Shown here one piece after another: positions 31,501-41,043 of a stretch of DNA of 64,000 bases (within the stretch, counting starts at the first letter, position 1; every line of letters begins with the position of its first letter). The DNA is from Tomitella fengzijianii (GTDB lineage Bacteria > Actinomycetota > Actinomycetes > Mycobacteriales > Mycobacteriaceae), in assembly GCF_007559025.1 (NCBI RefSeq), contig NZ_CP041765.1, positions 988,679 to 1,052,678 on the forward strand. The letters run 5' to 3'. The notes under the pieces were generated by a model. That model did not search any database, was not told where the DNA came from, and saw nothing but the letters and a program-made list of their open reading frames with translations. A program made the position numbers and the translations under genes.

Positions 31501-32121
31501 ATGGCGCCTGGGCGAGATGCGCAGCCTTCGCTGGAGCAGCGCAGGCGAATGCGCCGTGAGGCGCTCATCGACGCGGGCATCACGCTGCTCGGCTCCACGG
31601 AGACGACGCCGCTGACCGTCCGAGCAGCATGCCGCTCGGCGGGCCTGACCGAACGCTACTTCTACGAGAGCTTCGACGACCGGGACGGATTCGTCCGCAG
31701 CGTCTACGACGAGCTGGGCGCCCGGGCGAAGGCCACGCTGGGCGACGTGGTGCAGGCGGGGCCCATGGACGGGGCGACGCGGGCGCGCGCCGCGGTGGAG
31801 GCGTTCATCGGGTTGACGGTCGACCGGCCGGTGCTCGGCCGTGCATTGCTCATCGCGCCGCTGACGGAACCCGCATTGAGCAGGGTCGGGGTCGCGCTGG
31901 CGCCGGAGTTCGTCACGATGGTCTTCGACGGCCTCTCCACCGTGGAGGACGTCGAGGAACGGCGTATGCGGTCCACCGGGCTCGTCGGGGCGTTCACCGC
32001 GTTGTTCATCGGCTTCCTCGACGGCACGCTGGCGGTGGACCGGGAGAGGCTCGTCGAGCACTGCGTCGGACTTCTGATCGACTCCGGGGTGCGCAACCCG
32101 CGCGGATCGGTCACCGCCTAG
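31501..32121 (+). CDS. TetR-family transcriptional regulator
   Basis: A 206-residue regulator with an N-terminal TetR HTH (RREALIDAGITLLG, then LTVRAACRSAGLTERYFYESFDDRDGFV) and a helical effector domain. ATG 31501 follows GGGAGGTGG. It is divergent from the MpaB-type oxygenase gene and shares the inverted-repeat operator at 31440-31457, so autoregulation plus control of the oxygenase is the simplest reading. The effector is unknown. Confidence 0.88.
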   Translation: MAPGRDAQPSLEQRRRMRREALIDAGITLLGSTETTPLTVRAACRSAGLTERYFYESFDDRDGFVRSVYDELGARAKATLGDVVQAGPMDGATRARAAVEAFIGLTVDRPVLGRALLIAPLTEPALSRVGVALAPEFVTMVFDGLSTVEDVEERRMRSTGLVGAFTALFIGFLDGTLAVDRERLVEHCVGLLIDSGVRNPRGSVTA

Positions 32122-32158
32122 TCGCGATCAGGCGGGGGCCGACGGCGGGAACGACCAC

Positions 32159-32198
32159 GGGCCGGAAGCTCCGATCGGTTGATCGATGCTCCCGGCCC
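32159..32198. terminator. Bidirectional terminator hairpin between tetR and accA3
   Basis: GGGCCGG / CCGGCCC outer stem (32159-32165, 32192-32198), an AGC/GCT segment, and an inner CGATC / GATCG stem around the loop GGTT, with three mismatched positions. It lies 37 nt after the TetR stop and 38 nt after the accA3 stop on the other strand. Confidence 0.65.
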
Positions 32199-32236
32199 GC
32201 TGCAGGGCGACTACGCGCGCCCGGCGGTTCCAGCGC

Positions 32237-34024
32237 CTACTTGATCTCGGCCAGCACGGTGCCCTGGTTGATGGCAGCACCCGGCTCGACGGCCAGGCCG
32301 GTGACGACGCCGTCCTTGTGCGCGGTCACCGGGTTCTCCATCTTCATCGCCTCGAGCACCACGATCAGGTCGCCGGAGGCGACCTCCTGGCCCTCCTCGA
32401 CTGCGATCTTGACGACGGTGCCCTGCATGGGGGCGGTGATCGCGTCACCCGACACGGCGGCGTTGCCGGCGGCGCCGCGCTTGCGGGGCTTGACCTTGCG
32501 GCGCACGGCGGTCGCGGTGCCGCCGCCGTTGCCGCCGAGGTTCAGCTCGCCGGGCAGCGACACCTCGAGGCGGCGGCCGCCGACCTCGACAACGACGTTC
32601 TGCCGCTCGGCGTCGTCCTCCGGCGCCTCACCGGGCGCGTTGAAGGGCTCGACGTTGTTGACCCACTCGGTCTCGATCCACTTGGTGTAGATGTCGAAGC
32701 CGTTCTCGTCGCCGATGAAGGCCGGGTCGTCCAGCACTGCGCGGTCGAACGGGATCACCGTGGCCAGACCCTCCACCGTGAACTCGGCCAGTGCGCGGCG
32801 GGCGCGGGCCAGGGCCTGCGGGCGGTCTTCGCCGGTGACGATGAGCTTGGCGAGCATCGAGTCGAACTGGCCGCCGATCACGCTGCCGGTCTCCACGCCT
32901 GAGTCCATGCGGACCCCGGGGCCCGTGGGCGGCTGGAACAGGGTGACGGGGCCGGGGGCGGGCAGGAAGCCGCGGCCGGCGTCCTCGCCGTTGATGCGGA
33001 ACTCGATGGAGTGCCCGCGCGGGGTGGGATCCTCCTTGATGGAGATCTCGTCGCCGTTGGCGATGCGGAACTGCTCGAGCACCAGGTCGATGCCGGAGGT
33101 CTCTTCCGTGACGGGGTGCTCCACCTGCAGGCGCGTGTTGACCTCGAGGAAGCTGATCGTGTCGCCCTGCACCATGTACTCCACGGTGCCGGCGCCGTAG
33201 TAGCCGGCCTCGCGGCAGATGGCCTTGGCGGACTCGTGGATGCGGCCGCGCTGCTCATCGGTCAGGAACGGCGCGGGCGCCTCCTCGACCAGCTTCTGGA
33301 AGCGGCGCTGCAGGGAGCAGTCGCGGGTGCCGACCACGACGACGTTGCCGTGCGTATCGGCGATCACCTGGGCCTCGACGTGGCGGGCCTTGTCCAGGTA
33401 CTGCTCGACGAAGCACTCGCCGCGGCCGAAGGCTGCGACCGCCTCACGGGTGGCCGACTCGAACAGCTCGGGGATCTCCTCGACGGTGCGCGCGACCTTC
33501 ATGCCGCGCCCGCCGCCGCCGAACGCCGCCTTGATGGCCACGGGGACGCCGTGCTGCTCGGCGAAGGCGACGACCTCGTCCGCCCCGGCCACCGGATCCT
33601 TGGTGCCCGCGGCCATGGGCGCCTGCGCGCGCTCGGCGATGTGCCGGGCGGTGACCTTGTCGCCCAGGTCGCGGATGGACTGCGGCGACGGGCCGATCCA
33701 GATCAGGCCGGCGTCGAGGACGGCCTGCGCGAAGTCGGCGTTCTCGGACAGGAACCCGTAGCCGGGGTGGATGGCGTCGGCGCCGGAATCGGCTGCGGCC
33801 TTGATGAGCTTTTCGATGTTCAGGTACGAATCGGCAGAGGTCTGGCCGCCCAGAGCGAAGGCCTCGTCGGCGAGGCGGACGTGAGGTGCGTTGGCGTCGG
33901 GCTCGGCGTAGACGGCCACGCTGGCGAGACCCGCATCGGCTGCCGCTCGTATCACTCGCACCGCGATCTCGCCACGGTTGGCGACGAGGACCTTGGTGAT
34001 CTTTTCACTGGAGTGATTCGGCAC
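32237..34024 (-). CDS. accA3: Acyl-CoA carboxylase biotin-carrying alpha subunit
   Basis: A 595-residue subunit with biotin carboxylase and biotin carrier domains. ATP-grasp elements are seen as [15 protein letters not shown] and [30 protein letters not shown]; the biotinylation site is [11 protein letters not shown] near the C-terminus, after a Lys/Arg-rich linker. It carboxylates biotin for AccD partners (acetyl-, propionyl- and long-chain acyl-CoA), feeding fatty and mycolic acid synthesis. Length is close to M. tuberculosis AccA3 (Rv3285), and the neighbours (SufE-like, sseA, maf, accE5, accD5) match that locus. Confidence 0.96.
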   Translation of the reverse strand: MPNHSSEKITKVLVANRGEIAVRVIRAAADAGLASVAVYAEPDANAPHVRLADEAFALGGQTSADSYLNIEKLIKAAADSGADAIHPGYGFLSENADFAQAVLDAGLIWIGPSPQSIRDLGDKVTARHIAERAQAPMAAGTKDPVAGADEVVAFAEQHGVPVAIKAAFGGGGRGMKVARTVEEIPELFESATREAVAAFGRGECFVEQYLDKARHVEAQVIADTHGNVVVVGTRDCSLQRRFQKLVEEAPAPFLTDEQRGRIHESAKAICREAGYYGAGTVEYMVQGDTISFLEVNTRLQVEHPVTEETSGIDLVLEQFRIANGDEISIKEDPTPRGHSIEFRINGEDAGRGFLPAPGPVTLFQPPTGPGVRMDSGVETGSVIGGQFDSMLAKLIVTGEDRPQALARARRALAEFTVEGLATVIPFDRAVLDDPAFIGDENGFDIYTKWIETEWVNNVEPFNAPGEAPEDDAERQNVVVEVGGRRLEVSLPGELNLGGNGGGTATAVRRKVKPRKRGAAGNAAVSGDAITAPMQGTVVKIAVEEGQEVASGDLIVVLEAMKMENPVTAHKDGVVTGLAVEPGAAINQGTVLAEIK

Positions 34025-34192
34025 AGGGCCTCCCGGGAGTGTCTTCGTGGAAGTTCATGCCCCTCGCGGGGGCGATTCTGGTAATGGAGTCTAAGCAACC
34101 GGGCCATGCGGCGTCAGCCGCCGGTCCCGCTGCGACCGCATCGCGCCACTGCGCGACCGGATCACATTCTAGGCGCCCGTGTGACGGCGGCT

Positions 34193-34612
34193 TCAGGCGG
34201 ACTCCCGGATGTTGCGCTTGACCCGCGAGAGCATGGCCGACAATCCGCGCAGCCGCAGCGGGCTGACCACCTTCTCGAGTCCCAGGGTGGAGTAGAAGTC
34301 GTCGGGCACCCCCAGGATGTCCTCGGCGCTGCTGCCGTTGAGCCCCTCGTAGAGGATCCCCGCGAACCCGCGCGTGGTGGGGGACTCCGGGGGAGCGCTG
34401 AAATACAGGCGCACCGACTGCCTGTCGGCGGCGTCGACCCGCAGGAACAGAGGCGACTGGCACTCGGGCACGGGCTCCATCGCCGCCTCCTCAAGCTCGG
34501 CCGGGAGCGGGGGGAGCTCCTGGCTGAACTCGAGGAGGAGGGTGACCTTGTCCTGCCCCTGGAGATCCTCGAAATCGTCGATGATCTCCGCGAGCGCGGC
34601 GGGAATGCTCAT
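34193..34612 (-). CDS. SufE-family protein (Rv3284 type)
   Basis: A 139-residue SufE-fold protein. The active cysteine lies in [14 protein letters not shown], the position that accepts persulfide sulfur in SufE. The following [26 protein letters not shown] is typical of the family. Partner assignment is inferred: it overlaps the upstream rhodanese gene by 4 nt (ATGA), so sulfur may pass from SseA to this protein. It sits upstream of accA3, as in Rv3283-Rv3285. Confidence 0.92.
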   Translation of the reverse strand: MSIPAALAEIIDDFEDLQGQDKVTLLLEFSQELPPLPAELEEAAMEPVPECQSPLFLRVDAADRQSVRLYFSAPPESPTTRGFAGILYEGLNGSSAEDILGVPDDFYSTLGLEKVVSPLRLRGLSAMLSRVKRNIRESA

Positions 34613-35520
34613 GCCTGCGACGGTACCGCCCCGGGCTCCTCACCCGCTGCGATGGGCACGCGCACCGTATTGCCCCATTCGGTCCAGGAGCCGTCGTAGT
34701 TGCGGATGTTCGGCAGGCCCAGCAGGTGGGTCAGGACGAACCAGGTGTGGCTGGAGCGCTCGCCGATCCGGCAGTAGGCGATGATCTCGCCGTCGTCGCC
34801 CTGGCGGGCCTCCTTGACGCCGGCGTAGATCTCCTCGAGTTCGTCGCGGGAGCGGAAGCGGCCGTCGGGCGCGGCGGCCTTCGCCCACGGGATGGACACG
34901 GCGGTGGGGATGTGCCCGCCGCGCAGGACCCCTTCCTGCGGGTAGTCGGGCATGTGCGTGCGCTGGCCCGTGTACTCCTCGGGCGAGCGGACGTCCACGA
35001 GCGGCCCCGAGCCGAGGAAGTCCCGGACGTAGCTCTGGTAGGCGCGGATCTGCGAGTCGTCGCGCTCCACCGCCGGGTACTCCGTGCGGGGCAGCTGCGG
35101 CACGTCGAAGGTCATCTCGCGGTTCTCCGCCAGCCACGCGTCGCGGCCGCCGTCGAGGAGGCGCACGTCCTCGTGCCCGAACAGCGTGAACACCCACAGC
35201 GCGTAGGCGGCCCACCAGTTGGACTTGTCGCCGTAGACGACGATGGTGTCGTCGCGCTTGATGCCCTTGCTGCTCATCAGCTCGGCGAAGGCGGGCCCGT
35301 CGAGGTAGTCGCGCGTCACCTGGTCGTTGAGGTCGAGGTGCCAATCCACCTTGACGGCGCCGGGGATGTGGCCGACGTCGTAGAGCAGCACGTCCTCGTC
35401 CGATTCGACGACGACCAGACCCGGCGTGCCGATGTTCGCGGAGAGCCACTCGGTGGAAACGAGTCGCTCCGGGTGTGCGTAGGCGGCGAAGGCCGGATTC
35501 TGCTCGACGGGGACTGGCAC
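34609..35520 (-). CDS. sseA: Thiosulfate/3-mercaptopyruvate sulfurtransferase
   Basis: A 303-residue tandem-rhodanese protein. The N-terminal inactive domain holds [19 protein letters not shown]; the C-terminal domain has the CDC25-like loop with catalytic Cys in [15 protein letters not shown]. It forms a protein persulfide using thiosulfate or mercaptopyruvate. ATG 35520 is preceded by AGGAG at suitable spacing. Coupled to the SufE-family gene by an ATGA overlap. Confidence 0.94.
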   Translation of the reverse strand: MPVPVEQNPAFAAYAHPERLVSTEWLSANIGTPGLVVVESDEDVLLYDVGHIPGAVKVDWHLDLNDQVTRDYLDGPAFAELMSSKGIKRDDTIVVYGDKSNWWAAYALWVFTLFGHEDVRLLDGGRDAWLAENREMTFDVPQLPRTEYPAVERDDSQIRAYQSYVRDFLGSGPLVDVRSPEEYTGQRTHMPDYPQEGVLRGGHIPTAVSIPWAKAAAPDGRFRSRDELEEIYAGVKEARQGDDGEIIAYCRIGERSSHTWFVLTHLLGLPNIRNYDGSWTEWGNTVRVPIAAGEEPGAVPSQA

Positions 35521-35661
35521 GGTGCGCTCCTGTTGTCTCGGCAGTGGCGGGCTGAGGCGTCACCGCGGGCCGATTAGGCAATACCGCCGTGACGTAAATC
35601 AGCGTAGTCCCGAGCAGGCGGATGAGACACGGCGCGGGGCAGCGCGGCGGTGTGGACCCTG

Positions 35662-36078
35662 TCACTCGTGCGGTCGGTGCGGGGCCGACCGGTCGTCGCG
35701 GGATTGGACGGAGGCCGGTGCGCGGCGCTGCGACTGCACGACCGCGAAGCCCGCCCACGACGCGGCGACGACGAGCGCCGCCGCGATCTCGGCGATGCCG
35801 GCCGCACCGCGCGGATAGAACACGCCGGTGATGTAGTAGGCGATGAACCCGCCGTCCGGCAGCGGATCCATGCCCCCGCCGTCGCGGGCCCAGCGCTCGA
35901 TCAGCGTCAGCGGGCATTCGAGGTACGGGATGACCGTGATGCAGACCGCCCACGCGGCGGCGATCAGGTGCAGCCAGATCGTGCGGGGATGGCGCCAGGC
36001 GATGAACCCGCCGCACAGCAGGTACCCGATGAAAGCGAAGTGCAGGGCCGCCGACACGGCCACCAGTGCCACGTACAC
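35662..36078 (-). CDS. DUF2784 membrane protein
   Basis: A 138-residue protein with four hydrophobic helices and the DUF2784 signature YLECPLTLIERWARDGGG between helices 2 and 3, then GGFIAYYITGVFYP. The C-terminal 25 residues are polar. GTG 36078 gives an immediate first helix. Function of the family is not known to me. It is inserted, with a cupin gene, between maf and sseA, which are adjacent in M. tuberculosis. Confidence 0.85.
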   Translation of the reverse strand: MYVALVAVSAALHFAFIGYLLCGGFIAWRHPRTIWLHLIAAAWAVCITVIPYLECPLTLIERWARDGGGMDPLPDGGFIAYYITGVFYPRGAAGIAEIAAALVVAASWAGFAVVQSQRRAPASVQSRDDRSAPHRPHE

Positions 36079-36206
36079 GCGCTCACCCCCGCGGACCGGA
36101 ACGGTGCGTCCTTACCGCTTGAGATTAGTCCGCGAACGGCTCCGCGATGCGCGAATCGGCCAACACTGCGAGGCGCGGCGTGCACGTTCCACGCCGGCCC
36201 GGCGGG

Positions 36207-36629
36207 CTACTCCTCGCCGGTGGCCGCGGCCGGGTCGAGCATGGTCAGCAGCAGCGTGGCGTCGGTGACGGCCCGCACCTCGTGCAACAGCCGGGCCGAC
36301 AGGTGTGCGACGTCGCCGGGATGCAGGTCCACGGTGCGGCCGTCGGCGGTGAACTCGATGTGCCCGTCGATGGACTGCACCAGAATCGGGAACGCGGCCT
36401 TGTGCTCGGCGAGGATCTGGCCGGCGGCGAACCGGAAGACGATCACGCGGGCGCCGTCGGCGACCATGATGCGCTTGACGCCCGGGCGCGCGCCGCGCGG
36501 CGCCACGGCGTCGATCAGCCCGTGGTGGTCGGTCATCGTGAGGACCCGGGGCGCAGTGCCGGGCGAGGCCGTCTCGGAGCCGGACGTCGTCGCCTCAGGG
36601 GCGGGCATGGTTTCCTCGGATTCGGGCAT
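36207..36629 (-). CDS. Cupin-domain protein
   Basis: A 140-residue protein: about 30 disordered residues, then a single cupin barrel. FRFAAGQILAEHKAAFPILVQSIDGHIEF is cupin motif 1 with His and a Gln/Glu position; TVDLHPGDVAHLSARLLHEVRAV is motif 2. ATG 36629 is preferred over GTG 36635 since GAGAGG lies at a proper distance. It is similar in size and type to, but not closely resembling, the cupin at 2949-3278. Role unknown; metal or ligand sensing is possible. Confidence 0.8.
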   Translation of the reverse strand: MPESEETMPAPEATTSGSETASPGTAPRVLTMTDHHGLIDAVAPRGARPGVKRIMVADGARVIVFRFAAGQILAEHKAAFPILVQSIDGHIEFTADGRTVDLHPGDVAHLSARLLHEVRAVTDATLLLTMLDPAAATGEE

Positions 36630-36691
36630 GGTCACCTCTCAGCGCGGCCGTCGGACCCGATCATCGCACGGACCCCCGCCGGAGGAGCGTG

Positions 36692-36752
36692 GCAGCGCCG
36701 GTCAGCGGGCAGCGCGGTCAGCGGGCAGCGCCGGTCAGCGCGGTCAGCGGGC
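36692..36752. repeat. Imperfect direct repeats at the maf 3' end
   Basis: GGTCAGCGGGC occurs at 36700-36710, 36716-36726 and 36742-36752, with a partial copy between. The maf stop codon is inside the last copy, so slippage here has shaped the 3' end and trailer. Confidence 0.75.
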
Positions 36753-37454
36753 GTTGCCCGCCCACAGTTGCGCGACGTCGAGACCCACGTCGCGCAGGAG
36801 CGTGCGGACCAGCGGCAAGCCGATGCCGATGACGCTGGACGGGTCGCCCTCGAGCGAGTCGACGAACCAGCCGCCGAGGCCGTCGAGCGTGAAGGCCCCG
36901 GCCACCTCGAGCGGTTCGCGGGACGCCAGATACGCCTCGAGCTCCGCCTGCGAGGGCGTGCCGAACCGCACTGTGGTGGAGCAGACGCCCTCCGCCTCGG
37001 CAATCACGCGCCCGTCCGCGATCCGCAGCAGGCAGTGCCCCGTGAGAAGGTCGCCGCTGCGCCCGGCCATCGTGGCCCAACGTTCGCGTGCGGCCTCCAC
37101 GGTGTGCGGCTTGCCCTGCAGGCGGCCGTCGATGTGCAGCATCGAGTCGCAACCGACGATCACCGTGTGGGCCGGGGCGTCGGCGTCGCGCGCCTGCACG
37201 GCGAGACCGTCGGCCACGTCGACCGCCTTCGCGCGGGCGAGCGCCGCGACGACTTCGGCGGGGCCGGTCTGCTCCGGCAAGGCGGATGCGACAGCGTCCT
37301 CATCCACCGAGGAGACCCGCACCGACGGTTCCACCCCCGCCGCGCGCAACACCGACAGACGCGCGGGGGAGGCGGATGCGAGGACGAACAGGACGGGCGC
37401 GACGGCGCCGTCCGGGCCGGGATCACCCGGGCGGGCGGCGACGGGCGATGCCAT
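36744..37454 (-). CDS. maf: Maf-like nucleotide pyrophosphatase
   Basis: A 236-residue Maf/Ham1-fold protein that hydrolyses modified or canonical nucleoside triphosphates. It starts with FVLASASPARLSVLRAAGV (the S-x-S-x-R loop) and includes VIVGCDSMLHIDG, GKPHTVEAARERW and SEGDPSS-type loop residues (DSLEGDPSSVIGIGLPL). ATG 37454 lies 2 nt after the accE5 stop in the same direction, placing it in the accD5 operon, as in Rv3280-Rv3282. Confidence 0.92.
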   Translation of the reverse strand: MASPVAARPGDPGPDGAVAPVLFVLASASPARLSVLRAAGVEPSVRVSSVDEDAVASALPEQTGPAEVVAALARAKAVDVADGLAVQARDADAPAHTVIVGCDSMLHIDGRLQGKPHTVEAARERWATMAGRSGDLLTGHCLLRIADGRVIAEAEGVCSTTVRFGTPSQAELEAYLASREPLEVAGAFTLDGLGGWFVDSLEGDPSSVIGIGLPLVRTLLRDVGLDVAQLWAGNAR

Positions 37455-37456
37455 GA

Positions 37457-37810
37457 TCAGCGGCCGCCGAATCTCCCGGATTGGTACGCGCGCGGCGAGA
37501 ACATGCGCGGCATGCCGTCGAGCGCGTCGTCGAGATCGCCCCACATGTCACGCGGACCCGCATCATCGGAACCGTCACCGCCATTGCCGGAGGCGGCGGC
37601 GACGACGGCGACCAGTACCGCGAGCTCCTCGGGCGACGGGTTGCCCTTCACGACCCGGAGCAACGCCGGAGCCGTGGCCACGTCGCCGTCACCGGCCGGC
37701 GCGGCGGCCTCGTCGATCGCGCTCTGCGCTTCGGTATCCACAGCTTCCGCATCCACCATAGTTTGGGAATCCACCACCGCTCCGGCCTTCGACACAGTTC
37801 CGACACTCAC
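37457..37810 (-). CDS. accE5: Acyl-CoA carboxylase epsilon subunit
   Basis: A 117-residue small subunit. The disordered N-terminal half is followed by the AccE motif [25 protein letters not shown] and a Trp/Arg-rich tail. It stabilises the AccA3-AccD5 holoenzyme. GTG 37810 overlaps the accD5 stop as GTGA, showing coupling and fixing the start. Confidence 0.9.
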   Translation of the reverse strand: MSVGTVSKAGAVVDSQTMVDAEAVDTEAQSAIDEAAAPAGDGDVATAPALLRVVKGNPSPEELAVLVAVVAAASGNGGDGSDDAGPRDMWGDLDDALDGMPRMFSPRAYQSGRFGGR

Positions 37811-39459
37811 AGTGGAATGTTCCCATGCTTCTTGGGCGGCAGGCTGACCGACTTGCGTTCGAGCAGCCGCAGCGACTTGGCGATGTAGGCGCGGGTGTGC
37901 GAGGGCGGGATCACCGCGTCCAGGTAACCGCGCTCGGCGGCGACGTACGGGTTGACCAACGTGTCCTCGTACTCCTGCTGGAGATCCAGGCGCACCGCGT
38001 CGACGTCCTTGCCCTCGGCCTCGGCGGCCTTGAGCTCCTTGCGGTAGACGAAGCCCACCGCGCCCGACGCGCCCATGACGGCGATCTGGGCCGTCGGCCA
38101 GGCGATGTTGACGTCGGCGCCCATGTGCTTTGACCCCATGACGTCGTAGGCGCCGCCGTAAGCCTTGCGCGTGATGACGGTGATCTTGCCGACCGTGGCC
38201 TCGCCGTAGGCGAACAGCAGCTTGGCGCCGCGCCGGATGATGCCGCCGTACTCCTGCTCGGTGCCCGGCAGGAAGCCGGGCACGTCCACCAGGGTGACGA
38301 TGGGGATGTTGAAGGCGTCGCACGTGCGCACGAAGCGGGCGGCCTTCTCGGAGGCGTCGATGTCGAGCGTGCCGGCGAACTGCGTCGGCTGGTTGGCGAC
38401 GATGCCGACGGAGCGGCCGTCGATGCGCGCGAAGCCCACGATGATGTTGGTGGCGCGGCCCGCCTGGACCTCGAGGAACTCCTCGTCATCGACCAGCCGC
38501 TCGATGACCCCGTGCATGTCGTACGGCTGGTTGGGGGAGTCGGGGATGAGCGAGTCGAGTTCGAGGTCGGTGGCGGTCACGGAATCCTCGACCGACGTCT
38601 CCACCGGGTTGGGCGCCGGGTAGCGCGGCGGCTCGGAACGGTTGTTGTCGGGCAGGTAGCCCACCAGCTCCTTGACGTAGTCGAGCGCGTCCTGCTCGTC
38701 GGGCGCCACGTAGTGCGCCACGCCGGAGGTGGCCATGTGGGTGTTCGCGCCGCCGAGCTCGTCCATGGTGACGTCTTCGCCGGTGACTGTCTTGATGACG
38801 TCCGGGCCGGTGACGAACATCTGGCTGGTCTTGTCGACCATGACGATGAAGTCGGTCAGCGCCGGGGAGTAGACGTGCCCGCCCGCGTTGGGTCCCATGA
38901 TCAGCGAGATCTGCGGGATCACGCCGGAGGCCTGCACGTTGCGGTAGAAGATCTCGCCGTACAGGCCCAGGGAGACCACGCCCTCCTGGATGCGGGCGCC
39001 GGCGCCCTCATTGATGCCGATCAGCGGCCGGCCGGTCTTGAGCGCAAGGTCCATGACCTTGACGATCTTCTCGCCGTAGACCTCGCCGAGGCTGCCGCCG
39101 AAGACGGTCACGTCCTGGCTGAAGATGCAGACCTCGCGCCCGTCGATGGTGCCGTAGCCGGTGACCACGCCGTCGCCGGTGGGGCGGTTGGCGTCCAGGC
39201 CGAAGTTCGTCGATCGGTGCCGGGCGAGCGCGTCGATCTCCACGAACGAACCGTCGTCCAGCAGCTCCTGGATGCGTTCGCGGGCGGTGAGCTTGCCCTT
39301 CGCGTGCTGCTTCTCAATGGCGGCCGCGCCGACCGGCTGCTGGGCCTCCGCGAGCCGGTTGCGCAGGTCCGCGAGTTTGCCCGCGGTCGTGTGGATGTCG
39401 ATGGCGGCCGGGTCCTGTGGGGCCGCGGCGCCCGTCGTCGAGTCTGTCGCACTGGTCAT
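37807..39459 (-). CDS. accD5: Propionyl/acyl-CoA carboxylase beta subunit
   Basis: A 550-residue carboxyltransferase. [17 protein letters not shown] begins the conserved part; oxyanion loops are [14 protein letters not shown] and the later [16 protein letters not shown]. It transfers CO2 from biotin on AccA3 to propionyl- or acetyl-CoA, giving methylmalonyl- or malonyl-CoA for lipid synthesis. ATG 39459 is preferred: MTSATD aligns with the M. tuberculosis AccD5 N-terminus and a TACCAT box lies 7 nt upstream. The frame's first ATG-like codons at 39486/39468 would place the start inside that box. Confidence 0.95.
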   Translation of the reverse strand: MTSATDSTTGAAAPQDPAAIDIHTTAGKLADLRNRLAEAQQPVGAAAIEKQHAKGKLTARERIQELLDDGSFVEIDALARHRSTNFGLDANRPTGDGVVTGYGTIDGREVCIFSQDVTVFGGSLGEVYGEKIVKVMDLALKTGRPLIGINEGAGARIQEGVVSLGLYGEIFYRNVQASGVIPQISLIMGPNAGGHVYSPALTDFIVMVDKTSQMFVTGPDVIKTVTGEDVTMDELGGANTHMATSGVAHYVAPDEQDALDYVKELVGYLPDNNRSEPPRYPAPNPVETSVEDSVTATDLELDSLIPDSPNQPYDMHGVIERLVDDEEFLEVQAGRATNIIVGFARIDGRSVGIVANQPTQFAGTLDIDASEKAARFVRTCDAFNIPIVTLVDVPGFLPGTEQEYGGIIRRGAKLLFAYGEATVGKITVITRKAYGGAYDVMGSKHMGADVNIAWPTAQIAVMGASGAVGFVYRKELKAAEAEGKDVDAVRLDLQQEYEDTLVNPYVAAERGYLDAVIPPSHTRAYIAKSLRLLERKSVSLPPKKHGNIPL

Positions 39460-39466
39460 GTGCTGC

Positions 39467-39472
39467 ATGGTA
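39467..39472 (-). promoter_or_regulatory. Candidate leaderless -10 box of accD5
   Basis: On the minus strand TACCAT lies 7 nt before ATG 39459. Confidence 0.5.
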
Positions 39473-39504
39473 GCGATGCGCGCCACACCGCATTACTGCG
39501 AGGT

Positions 39505-39526
39505 CCGACTACCGGCCGGTAGTCGG
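39505..39526. promoter_or_regulatory. Perfect 22-bp palindrome between accD5 and birA
   Basis: CCGACTACCGGCCGGTAGTCGG is identical to its reverse complement and has no spacer, so it fits a dimeric DNA-binding protein better than an RNA hairpin. It lies 33 nt upstream of the accD5 -10 box and 77 nt before the birA -10 box. The regulator is unknown. Confidence 0.65.
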
Positions 39527-39602
39527 TGTGCGGGTGGCCACAGCGTGAACCGCGGCTCGCGCGCGGGCGGGCGGCGACTGCGCGCAGCCGCGGAACAGTC
39601 AA

Positions 39603-39608
39603 TAGTCT
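39603..39608 (+). promoter_or_regulatory. Candidate leaderless -10 box of birA
   Basis: TAGTCT lies 7 nt before ATG 39616; no Shine-Dalgarno. Confidence 0.5.
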
Positions 39609-39615
39609 GGGTGGC

Positions 39616-40485
39616 ATGTACGGGGATCTGGGACGGCCGCCGCTGGACGAGCGCGGCCTGCGGCGGAGCCTGGCGGGCGCGGTGGACGCGCCGTGGTCGG
39701 GTCTCGAGGTGCTCGCGGAGACAGGCTCGACCAACGCGGACCTGCTCGAGCGCATCGCGCGGGACCGGCGTCCCGAATCGCTGGATCGGACGGTGCTGCT
39801 GGCCGAGCAGCAAGTGGCGGGCCGTGGGCGGCATCGGCGGTCGTTCGAGTGCGCGCCGCAATCCCAGGTTCTGATGTCGACGGTGCTGCGCCTGCCCGGA
39901 ATCCCCCCGGACCGGATCGGCTGGCTGCCGCTGCTCACCGGGGTCGCCGTGGTCGACGCGCTCCGCGAGGTGGCGGAGGTCGACGCGCGGCTCAAGTGGC
40001 CGAACGACGTTCTCGTCGGCGACAGGAAAGTGGCCGGGATCCTCGCCGAGGTCGCCTCGCCCGCCGCCCGACCGGGTGCGCCGTACGTCCCGATGATCGT
40101 CGTGGGGGTGGGTCTCAACGTCTCGCAGTCGGCCGACGAGCTGCCGGTCCCCACCGCGACGTCGCTGGCGGTCGAGGGCGCCGCGTGCGTGGATCGCAAC
40201 ACACTGGTCCGGGCGATGCTGCGCAACCTGGCCTCGCGGACGCACCGTTGGCAGGGGCTGCGCGGCGAATCCCCGGAGCTGACCGCGGACTACCTGCGCC
40301 ACTGCAGCACGGTGGGACGCGAGGTGCGGGCGCTGCTGCCCGGCGGCGACGCGCACGTCGGCCGCGCGACGGGCATCGACGAGCGCGGCTGCCTGCTCAT
40401 CGACGCGGGGTCGGCGGGGCCCGTGGCGGTGGCGGCGGGCGACGTCGAGCATGTGCGCCCGGCCCCCGCGCCGGGCGCGGGCTGA
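39616..40485 (+). CDS. birA: Biotin-[acyl-CoA carboxylase] ligase
   Basis: A 289-residue monofunctional biotin ligase without an N-terminal DNA-binding domain. ETGSTNADL starts the catalytic core; VAGRGRHRRSF is the biotinyl-AMP loop; LKWPNDVLVGDRKVAGILAE holds the catalytic Lys. It attaches biotin to AccA-type subunits, so its divergence from accD5 fits function. ATG 39616 follows a TAGTCT box by 7 nt. The PH-domain gene follows after 11 nt. Confidence 0.94.
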   Translation: MYGDLGRPPLDERGLRRSLAGAVDAPWSGLEVLAETGSTNADLLERIARDRRPESLDRTVLLAEQQVAGRGRHRRSFECAPQSQVLMSTVLRLPGIPPDRIGWLPLLTGVAVVDALREVAEVDARLKWPNDVLVGDRKVAGILAEVASPAARPGAPYVPMIVVGVGLNVSQSADELPVPTATSLAVEGAACVDRNTLVRAMLRNLASRTHRWQGLRGESPELTADYLRHCSTVGREVRALLPGGDAHVGRATGIDERGCLLIDAGSAGPVAVAAGDVEHVRPAPAPGAG

Positions 40486-40496
40486 CCGGGACGGCG

Positions 40497-40988
40497 ATGG
40501 CCTACCCCGAGAGCGTCCTGGAACCGGGCGAGACGGTGCTGTGGCACCGGAATCCGCACTGGAAGTCGGTCCTGCCTGCGGCCCTGCTGCTGCCGGTGCT
40601 GACGGGCGTCGCGGGCATCTGCGGCGGCCTGATCGAGCGGCATGCGGGCCCGGGTGTCTCCGCGGTGCTCTACAGCGTTCTCGCGGTGGCGTGGTGCGCG
40701 GCGGTGTGGTGGCGGTGCGTGCTGCCGTGGCTGCGGTGGCGGTCGACGCACTTCGTCGTCACGGACCGGCGCGTCATGGTCCGCCAGGGGGTGTTCTCGC
40801 GCTCCGGGTTCGAGCTGGAACTGGAACGGGTCAGCGACGTCCGCTATCGCCGGTCGTTCTCGGAGCGGCTGCTGGGCGCGGGGACCCTGGTGCTGCGTTC
40901 ATCTTCTGCGGAGCCGTTGGAGTTCGCCGGGATGCCCGGGGCGCGACGCGTGCAGCGGCTCATCCGCGAGGAGGCGGGCTGGAGCTGA
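40497..40988 (+). CDS. PH-domain membrane protein (Rv3278c type)
   Basis: A 163-residue protein with two N-terminal hydrophobic helices (VLPAALLLPVLTGVAGICGG and AVLYSVLAVAWCAAVWW) and a bacterial PH (YdbS-like) domain. The domain signature is THFVVTDRRVMVRQGVFSR followed by LERVSDVRYRRSFSERLLGAGTLVL. Role unknown; it stays next to birA in M. tuberculosis as well. Same transcript as birA. Confidence 0.88.
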   Translation: MAYPESVLEPGETVLWHRNPHWKSVLPAALLLPVLTGVAGICGGLIERHAGPGVSAVLYSVLAVAWCAAVWWRCVLPWLRWRSTHFVVTDRRVMVRQGVFSRSGFELELERVSDVRYRRSFSERLLGAGTLVLRSSSAEPLEFAGMPGARRVQRLIREEAGWS

Positions 40989-41043
40989 TCGGACCCGGAG
41001 CGGCGGCGCGCGGCGGCATGCGCGGTCGCCGCGGTCCGTGGAT

